A DNA stretch of 64,000 nucleotides from Streptococcaceae bacterium (GTDB lineage Bacteria; Bacillota; Bacilli; Lactobacillales; Streptococcaceae), in contig JAKVKP010000001.1 in assembly GCA_022484805.1 (NCBI GenBank), positions 1 to 64,000 on the forward strand. The letters are read 5' to 3'. A program made the position numbers and the translations under genes. Below, one piece after another: positions 59,442 through 64,000 of the stretch. The notes beneath the pieces were generated by a model. It was not told the DNA's origin, searched no databases, and saw only the letters and a list, made by a program, of their open reading frames with translations. Within the stretch, counting starts at the first letter, position 1. Each line of letters opens with the position of its first letter.

Positions 59442-59522
59442 CCAACTCTCAATGCTGACCCTGACTTTGTTACAGTTTCCGACCGATCAACAAATTATGT
59501 CAGAGTCATTACTGAGAGTTGG
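59442..59522. repeat. Multistep 81-nt inverted repeat, candidate origin hairpin
   Basis: Outer arms CCAACTCTCA / TGAGAGTTGG (59442-59451, 59513-59522); inner arms TGAC-C-CTGAC / GTCAG-A-GTCA; innermost TTTGTT / AACAAA, closing on a 17-nt loop. No U-run on either strand. It fills the gap between ssb and the SPFH gene, 59,397-59,532. Long hairpins of this type are the single-strand or double-strand origins of rolling-circle replicons. Confidence 0.6.
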
Positions 59523-59532
59523 AGTATTATTG

Positions 59533-60003
59533 TTATAGAAACGGTAAATTGTCATCTAAATTATCAATTGGCCCGTTTCCAAAATCTCTCGTATTCATAT
59601 TTGTTTGATTTTGATATTCTTGATTATTGAAATTATTACTTTGATTAAACGTATCTTCTGATTGCTGTTCTGATTCATTTTGCTTTTTAGATTCCAACAT
59701 TTGAAAATTCTCAACTATAACATCAGTCGTATAAACACGTTGGCCCTGATTATTATCATAATTTCCTGTTTGAATACGGCCAGTTACACCAATTAATGCC
59801 CCTCTTTTAGCCCAACTAGTGAAATTCTCTGCTGCTTTTCGCCAAATCACACAACGAACGAAATCAGCTTCACGCTCACCAGCTTGATTTTTAAATTGGC
59901 GATTGACGGCCAAAGTAAAACTTGCGGTGGCCACACCACCGGATGTATATCTTAAATCTGGATCCTTAGTCAGGCGGCCAACTAAAACAACATTATTTAT
60001 CAT
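59533..60003 (-). CDS. ssb: Single-stranded DNA-binding protein
   Basis: 156 aa. OB fold start [19 protein letters not shown], with [17 protein letters not shown] and [14 protein letters not shown]; glutamine/asparagine-rich linker and the acidic tip DDNLPFL, which binds host repair and replication partners. Coats single-stranded DNA, needed for rolling-circle intermediates. Confidence 0.95.
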   Translation of the reverse strand: MINNVVLVGRLTKDPDLRYTSGGVATASFTLAVNRQFKNQAGEREADFVRCVIWRKAAENFTSWAKRGALIGVTGRIQTGNYDNNQGQRVYTTDVIVENFQMLESKKQNESEQQSEDTFNQSNNFNNQEYQNQTNMNTRDFGNGPIDNLDDNLPFL

Positions 60004-60119
60004 TCATTTACTCCTACACATTCACTACACAAATCTGATTCCACCCAATAACAGCCACCTTGGCATGCATTAAACCAAGTACATCCACAAACTCTGCATT
60101 TTTGCTCATCATTGCTCAT
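60000..60119 (-). CDS. Small zinc-finger-like protein, 39 aa
   Basis: [20 protein letters not shown]... with seven cysteines: CRVCGC, CQGGC and CSEC. Common in Gram-positive phages beside ssb. Its stop overlaps the ssb start (ATGA). Probably binds Zn; role unknown. Confidence 0.75.
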   Translation of the reverse strand: MSNDEQKCRVCGCTWFNACQGGCYWVESDLCSECVGVNE

Positions 60120-60382
60120 ATTTTTCCTTTCAATTTTTCAAACTTAGTTAATTCTCTTGTAATAGACATCACTATATAGTTATCTTTTTGCTCATAATCA
60201 GTAAGATAGATTACCTTTACTCGAATCACTCGACTAGTAAACTTATTCTTATCATTAATTTCCTGCAAAATTAAAATATCTCCAACACAATAATTTCTAT
60301 CATTTTTTCTAATTTCAAAAGTTTTCGTTCCATTAATGATTGCTTGAAAATATTCACTCCGAATTTTTAATTCGTGGATCAT
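60116..60382 (-). CDS. DUF3850 family protein (ASCH-like)
   Basis: 88 aa. IRSEYFQAIINGTKTFEIRKNDRNYCVGDILILQE is the typical DUF3850 core; ASCH/PUA-like fold associated with RNA or modified-base recognition. Function in phage unknown. Confidence 0.82.
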   Translation of the reverse strand: MIHELKIRSEYFQAIINGTKTFEIRKNDRNYCVGDILILQEINDKNKFTSRVIRVKVIYLTDYEQKDNYIVMSITRELTKFEKLKGKI

Positions 60383-60609
60383 ATAGTTCCACTCCTTTTT
60401 GCTTCTTCATAAGATTTTCTATAGGCTTCATCTGATTCATGAAAGAAAATAACTTTTCTTAATTTCTTAATTTCCTCTCTCATAACTTCTGCAGCATGAT
60501 TTCTTCTTTTTCGCTCTTTTTCTCTTCCTTTTTCAATTCCTTTCATATATCCGTATATACCTGTAACGATTGCTACTACCAAAAAGCAGCAAATTAAGCT
60601 TATAATCAT
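60379..60609 (-). CDS. Small membrane protein with basic coiled region
   Basis: 76 aa. Membrane helix IISLICCFLVVAIVTGIYGYM (residues 2-22), then GIEKGREKERKRRNHAAEVMREEIKKL. Overlaps the DUF3850 gene by 4 bp. Unknown. Confidence 0.7.
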   Translation of the reverse strand: MIISLICCFLVVAIVTGIYGYMKGIEKGREKERKRRNHAAEVMREEIKKLRKVIFFHESDEAYRKSYEEAKRSGTI

Positions 60610-60618
60610 TTTTTCTCC

Positions 60619-60873
60619 TTAAATCCCGGCTTTATGCCTATTTTCGATGTACTGTTCACGATTTTTTATATTTTCTTTTTCTAATTTTTCGATAATATCA
60701 ATTAAGTTTGCTGTACTAAAAACTGAGAAAGATGCTGGGTGAAACTTATAATGTTTCATGCTTGGCCAATATCTTATCTGACCAAGCACTTTATTCTCAC
60801 TATCTTTAACATCAATTACACTATTTTTTATAGTTGGTGTTTTTGGCAATTCTTCAAATATTAAATCACTCAT
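60619..60873 (-). CDS. Hypothetical phage protein, 84 aa
   Basis: Two-part protein: strand-rich segment (KVLGQIRYWPSMKHYKFHPASFSVFS) and a helix (LIDIIEKLEKENIKNREQY). Unknown function; early gene. Confidence 0.65.
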   Translation of the reverse strand: MSDLIFEELPKTPTIKNSVIDVKDSENKVLGQIRYWPSMKHYKFHPASFSVFSTANLIDIIEKLEKENIKNREQYIENRHKAGI

Positions 60874-60906
60874 ACGTTATCTCCCAACTTGTGTTATAAT
60901 TAACTA

Positions 60907-60953
60907 AAATATTTTTTTAAATTCGGTCACTGTTCAAGCAGTGGCTTTTTTTC
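60907..60953 (+). ncRNA. Second predicted plus-strand short RNA, about 47 nt
   Basis: Extended -10 TGTTATAAT at 60892-60900 and, 25 nt later, a hairpin GTCACTG / CAGTGGC with a 6-nt loop followed by seven Ts. The RNA would lie opposite the leader of the 84-aa gene and the 3' end of a 43-aa gene. No clear -35. Confidence 0.45.
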
Positions 60954-61048
60954 ATGTTTCGAATATGTTGCTTTGCCTTAATTCGATGCCATTTTGAATT
61001 AATCAGTTGACAGGCATCTGTCCAATAAATCGTCCATTCTTCGTTCAT
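60917..61048 (-). CDS. Small protein, 43 aa
   Basis: MNEEWTIYWTDACQLINSKWHRIKAKQHIR..., ATG 61048 with GAGG 8 nt upstream. Rich in Trp and basic residues. Plausible phage peptide, but its 3' part overlaps the predicted plus-strand RNA hairpin, so the last residues may be fortuitous. Unknown function. Confidence 0.45.
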   Translation of the reverse strand: MNEEWTIYWTDACQLINSKWHRIKAKQHIRNMKKSHCLNSDRI

Positions 61049-61051
61049 GCA

Positions 61052-61267
61052 TTAATCCTCTAGCCTTTCTGTTATACAGTTTTGGAGATCCTTTAATGCT
61101 GATAAATAACCAATTTCATAATCAGATAAAGGAGTTCCTTTTAATAATTCAATTAATTTTGGTCCTTTTAATTGATCAATCATTGAGTCAATGGTTCTTA
61201 TCTCTATTGCTGATTTTTCTTTGAGTAATTGTTGTAACTCATCTTTCGATATTTTTATATTTTTCAC
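61052..61267 (-). CDS. Hypothetical helical phage protein, 71 aa
   Basis: ISKDELQQLLKEKSAIEIRTIDSMIDQLKG..., all helical, ending NCITERLED. Overlaps the PcfJ-like stop by 4 bp, so translation is coupled. Unknown. Confidence 0.65.
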   Translation of the reverse strand: MKNIKISKDELQQLLKEKSAIEIRTIDSMIDQLKGPKLIELLKGTPLSDYEIGYLSALKDLQNCITERLED

Positions 61268-62622
61268 GCAGCACTCCTTTTCTTCTTATTTTTCAATTTC
61301 CAAGCTAACCATTTATCAACAGCTTTATTCACATCAACAGTTGCATCTTTGTTATGTTTTCCTCTTACTTGAATAATTTGATTATGATTAAATTCCATTG
61401 TGTAAAATGGCTTATCAATCTCATCGCTTCGTCTAATAAATATTATTGTGGTCCTTCCTGTTTTATGACCCTCAACATAATTACTACCGCCAACACAATG
61501 ATGTAATGTCTTGCCCTCAACTACTAAATCATTTAGTTCCTTTGGAAAAATGAAAGAAAAACCATCAAAAGCTGTCTCATAATTTTTGGCTTGCTTCAGT
61601 CTTTCAATGTAAGCTTTTTCCTCAATCTCTATTTTCATTTGAATTAACAATTCAACTGCGTTGTTATGTGCTTTTGTTAAATCTTTTGGAATTATCAAAT
61701 TTTCACTATCAACATTTATTTTTAAATCCTTCAAAAGTGATAGATAATCACGATAATATTTGAAATCAATCTTGTTTTTGATTATCCAATTTTGAAATCT
61801 TACGAGACCGATTCCTTTAGGAATGTAATTAACATCGCGATAATCAATATATTTCTCTATGCCTGGAACAACTTTTCCACCACGTGCTCGAATACGGTTT
61901 TCAAGTTCGTAACTCATGAAACTTCGTTTTGAATTTTTAAAAAATCGCTTATTATTTCTCAACCATTTTTCGTTAATTGTCCTCATGTCCACATTTGCAG
62001 TAATACTACATGCTGAATAACTGTATCTTGGGTACATAATTTCTTCCGCTAACACTGAAGCATTTATTTTCTGAGCGAATTCTATTTCACGCCTATATTT
62101 ATAAAATCGCTCAATATCAATATCATAATTATTATCAAAATTGAGATATCTCAACTCAGACTTTTTTTTCAGTTTTTCTTCCCAGTTATTTGGATAAAAG
62201 ATCGTATCAGTATATGCTCCACCAAAATAATAATTTCTAGATAATCCATAAACAAAGTATTGTCCATATTGATCAGTTACTTTAATATGCTTGTCATTCG
62301 CAAATTTCTCGAAATTTATTAATCGCATTTCAATAGTTTGATTTCCTTCCTTAACCTCAGACCAAAAACCGTATGATTGAATTTCAATTCTTTTTTCAGT
62401 AACTAAAATTATTGCAAATGAATAAAATTTATCGAAAAAGGATAGGTTCGTTCTCTTTGTAAGTCTTTTTTCAACTACAAAACAATTTTTTCTATCTGAA
62501 GCTAAAATCGTTTTTGATTTGTTCGACCATTTAAATGTGTGTATTTGTGAGTAGCACCAATCAAAGAATGCTTTTGGTGGTTTCAATTTATGTTCGATAT
62601 AGTATTTTGGATTCCTTTTCAT
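61264..62622 (-). CDS. PcfJ-like protein
   Basis: 452 aa from ATG 62622 (GAGGTG upstream). The C-terminal PcfJ domain (about residues 360-450): FIFPKELNDLVVEGKTLHHCVGG... GRTTIIFIRRSDEIDKPFYTMEFNHNQIIQVRGKHNKD. First described on the conjugative plasmid pCF10, now common on phages and plasmids. Function unproven; conserved His-Cys in LHHCVG hints at an enzyme or metal site. Sits with the PcfK-like gene, as on plasmids. Confidence 0.8.
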   Translation of the reverse strand: MKRNPKYYIEHKLKPPKAFFDWCYSQIHTFKWSNKSKTILASDRKNCFVVEKRLTKRTNLSFFDKFYSFAIILVTEKRIEIQSYGFWSEVKEGNQTIEMRLINFEKFANDKHIKVTDQYGQYFVYGLSRNYYFGGAYTDTIFYPNNWEEKLKKKSELRYLNFDNNYDIDIERFYKYRREIEFAQKINASVLAEEIMYPRYSYSACSITANVDMRTINEKWLRNNKRFFKNSKRSFMSYELENRIRARGGKVVPGIEKYIDYRDVNYIPKGIGLVRFQNWIIKNKIDFKYYRDYLSLLKDLKINVDSENLIIPKDLTKAHNNAVELLIQMKIEIEEKAYIERLKQAKNYETAFDGFSFIFPKELNDLVVEGKTLHHCVGGSNYVEGHKTGRTTIIFIRRSDEIDKPFYTMEFNHNQIIQVRGKHNKDATVDVNKAVDKWLAWKLKNKKKRSAA

Positions 62623-62629
62623 ATACACC

Positions 62630-63031
62630 TCACATAAAGTCAAAAATCGTGGTTTGATCGTCATCAGGTTTTGATTTAATATTTATTGTTGGTTTAATAT
62701 TCTTTTCTTCGGTGGCAGCATTATTAACTGAAGTAGTAACTTTTGCATTCACTGGCTTAATCTCAACTTTTTCTAAAAGGAAATATTTTTTTACCCAACG
62801 ATATACTGTTGAATCATCAATCATGGCCACGTTATTCTCAGCTTGTTTTTTTGCTTGGCTAGTGCAATATTGCATCGCACCTTTGATTGTTCTATCCTCT
62901 TTCAATATTCCAGCAAATAGTTCCATATCATTTTGTTCGCAGAGCCAATTATGAATTGCATCTTCTGAACCTGAATGCTTTTCATTCATTTCAATTAACA
63001 TTTTTTCCATTGCTTGTTCTTTTAAATTCAT
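62630..63031 (-). CDS. PcfK-like protein
   Basis: 133 aa from ATG 63031 (GAGAGG 8 nt upstream). Helical start EQAMEKMLIEMNEKHSGSEDAIHNWLCEQND, then AMQYCTSQAKKQAENNVAMIDDSTVYRWVKKYFL, a pattern of PcfK proteins; a short acidic end DDDQTTIFDFM (possible sliding-clamp-binding QTTIFDF). Paired with PcfJ. Confidence 0.75.
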   Translation of the reverse strand: MNLKEQAMEKMLIEMNEKHSGSEDAIHNWLCEQNDMELFAGILKEDRTIKGAMQYCTSQAKKQAENNVAMIDDSTVYRWVKKYFLLEKVEIKPVNAKVTTSVNNAATEEKNIKPTINIKSKPDDDQTTIFDFM

Positions 63032-63098
63032 TAGCACATCCTCTCATTTGGTAATTTCATTTAGCAGCTATCATTTTTCAGCCTTGTCCAGAAGCCTT

Positions 63099-63281
63099 TT
63101 ATTTACTATTTTTCTCATCCCATTTTCTAACTGCTAATCTTGACCATTTTTTCCCTGGTTGTTCTTTTGGAAAATCAGTTTTATATCTATAGCATTCATC
63201 GAATGTCGTTGGACTTACACCTAATAAATCACTAACTTCTTTTCGATTAATAAGCAAAGTTTCATCCTTTTGTTTTTCCAT
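63099..63281 (-). CDS. Small HTH DNA-binding protein (excisionase/DUF771-like)
   Basis: 60 aa if started at ATG 63281, 75 aa if at TTG 63326. HTH: INRKEVSDLLGVSPTTFDECYRY, then GKKWSRLAVRKWDEK. Neither start has a good ribosome site, but a 25-codon ORF with a strong one ends 5 bp before the ATG, so translation is probably by coupling. An early regulator; excisionase is possible. Confidence 0.7.
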   Translation of the reverse strand: MEKQKDETLLINRKEVSDLLGVSPTTFDECYRYKTDFPKEQPGKKWSRLAVRKWDEKNSK

Positions 63282-63286
63282 AAGAA

Positions 63287-63364
63287 CTATTTCATTGACT
63301 GCGGATTTAATAATTCTTTTATCCAATCAATCAATGAATGTTGAATATTTTCAAATGTATTCAT
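63287..63364 (-). CDS. Leader ORF coupled to the HTH gene, 25 aa
   Basis: MNTFENIQHSLIDWIKELLN...; GGCGGTGAAAGG is directly before ATG 63364. It overlaps the long form of the HTH gene in another frame and its TAG is followed after 5 nt by ATG 63281. It may be a coupling leader, or the original N terminus separated by a frameshift. Confidence 0.4.
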   Translation of the reverse strand: MNTFENIQHSLIDWIKELLNPQSMK

Positions 63365-63379
63365 CCTTTCACCGCCTTT

Positions 63380-63628
63380 CTAAATAAATTTTTTCGGTTT
63401 TTCCGAAACAGGATCTAAAAAAATATCTTTCACCTTAACTCCAAGAGCTTTTGCTAATTTTTCCAAAGTTGAATATTTCCCATTTCGTAACTTTTTCACA
63501 TCCATTTCATAGCTAATGATTGTTCTAGATGTTACTCCACTTCTTTTAGCTAATTCCTCCTTAGTTAAATTATTAAGAGCCCTCAATTGACTTAACGTGT
63601 ATTTTTCTTCTTTTTCAATTTCACCCAT
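63380..63628 (-). CDS. Cro-like repressor
   Basis: 82 aa from ATG 63628 (GAGGTG upstream). XRE-type HTH: YTLSQLRALNNLTKEELAKRSGVTSRTIISYEM, then LEKLAKALGVKVKDIFL. First leftward gene after the divergent promoter region. Should shut down the repressor promoter for lytic growth. Confidence 0.85.
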   Translation of the reverse strand: MGEIEKEEKYTLSQLRALNNLTKEELAKRSGVTSRTIISYEMDVKKLRNGKYSTLEKLAKALGVKVKDIFLDPVSEKPKKFI

Positions 63629-63659
63629 TTTCAACACCTCTTTCCTTTATTTCAGTTTC

Positions 63660-63688
63660 ATTATATATTTCGGTTTTTCTGAAGTCAA
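63660..63688 (-). promoter_or_regulatory. Lytic promoter of the Cro-like gene
   Basis: TTGACT, 17-bp spacer, TATAAT on the minus strand; the spacer contains AAACCGAAATA, one of several CCGAAA operator elements in this region. Confidence 0.75.
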
Positions 63689-63736
63689 CACTTTATTTCA
63701 TAAATTCCGAAATATATTTCAATATAAATAAAATAT

Positions 63737-63775
63737 GTGAAATGTATTTCACTTTTTCCGAAATAATGGTATTAT
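63737..63775 (+). promoter_or_regulatory. Lysogenic promoter and operators of the repressor gene
   Basis: TTTCAC, 17-bp spacer, TGGTATTAT (extended -10). The 16-bp near-palindrome GTGAAAT-GT-ATTTCAC overlaps the -35 (63737-63752) and CCGAAA lies in the spacer; another CCGAAA at 63707-63712. The pattern of three sites fits a CI/Cro switch. Confidence 0.65.
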
Positions 63776-63813
63776 CTATTTATAAAATATTTGAGCAAGA
63801 AAGAGGAAAAATT

Positions 63814-64000
63814 ATGTTTGCAAAAAATCTTAAATACTTGAGAGAACGTAAAGGACTTGAGCAGATAGAACTTGCTCATATGTTAAATAGAAAAAGTTCC
63901 TCTTCCATTAGCGAATGGGAAAAAGGAAAATATACGCCTAAGTTAGGGGTACTTAATGATATTTCTAAAATATTTAAAGTCGATATTGATGATTTAATGA
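63814..64000 (+). CDS. CI-like phage repressor (N-terminal part, cut by window)
   Basis: 62 residues visible from ATG 63814 (AGAGG 8 nt upstream). XRE HTH: FAKNLKYLRERKGLEQIELAHMLNRKSSSSISEWEKGKYTPKL. Divergent from the Cro-like gene. The cleavage/oligomerisation domain and the integrase should follow beyond the window. Confidence 0.85.
   Translation, partial: MFAKNLKYLRERKGLEQIELAHMLNRKSSSSISEWEKGKYTPKLGVLNDISKIFKVDIDDLM

Noticed and set aside
61264-63031. PcfJ/PcfK as evidence for a conjugative element
   Set aside because: The same strand continues into a full set of capsid, tail, terminase and lysis genes; no relaxase or T4SS genes are present. PcfJ/PcfK also occur on phages.

Overview
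The window comes from a low-GC Gram-positive bacterium of the Lactobacillales, most likely a member of the Streptococcaceae or a near relative. The evidence is AT-rich DNA, strong AGGAGG ribosome binding sites, frequent TTG/GTG starts, extended -10 promoters, a cop-box-like operator, cre-like sites, and host gene order such as prs next to an IscS-type cysteine desulfurase. The species cannot be fixed from the sequence alone.

Positions 1 to about 25,600 are host chromosome. In order: a partial cysteine desulfurase and prs; a serine-rich lipoprotein; an allantoate/ureide cluster (PucR-type regulator, AllC-type amidohydrolase, PucG-type aminotransferase, MFS carrier, DAACS symporter, amidase); a copper efflux pair (CopZ, CopA); a cyclophilin / S1-domain operon; an MFS exporter behind a promoter-proximal terminator (probable attenuator); an alpha-galactoside / alpha-glucoside operon (mannose-type PTS IIAB, IIC, IID, GH36, GH13, DeoR regulator); a tiny four-cysteine protein near Fur-like boxes; and a two-domain VOC dioxygenase.

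From about 25,750 to the right edge lies most of a leftward-oriented siphovirus prophage of HK97 type. Its repressor (rightward, 63,814 to the edge) and Cro-like gene meet at a divergent operator region; the integrase must lie beyond 64,000. Reading leftward come regulation, a replication block, about 20 small accessory genes, RecU, a late regulator, an 11-bp iteron array, a tRNA-like element, HNH and terminase, capsid, tail, holins and endolysin, and finally a lysogenic-type cargo segment (Dam methylase with an HTH regulator, small membrane proteins, Y-family polymerase).

The most unusual part is 57,000 to 63,000. Instead of a DnaC/DnaD-type helicase loader system the phage has an HUH-endonuclease Rep of the rolling-circle type, an SSB, a protein of the so-called replication terminator family, PcfJ/PcfK-like proteins otherwise known from conjugative plasmids, and an SPFH protein. 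A very strong opposite-strand promoter plus terminator predicts an RNA of about 63 nt in the leader of rep, as in antisense-controlled rolling-circle plasmids. An 81-nt multistep inverted repeat lies just downstream of ssb and could be an origin element. This looks like a plasmid-type replicon built into a tailed phage. Other notable items are the seven-unit 11-bp iteron array, the tRNA-like fold, a predicted -1 frameshift in the tail chaperone gene, ten 31-residue repeats in the tape measure protein, and a duplicated 290-bp gene.
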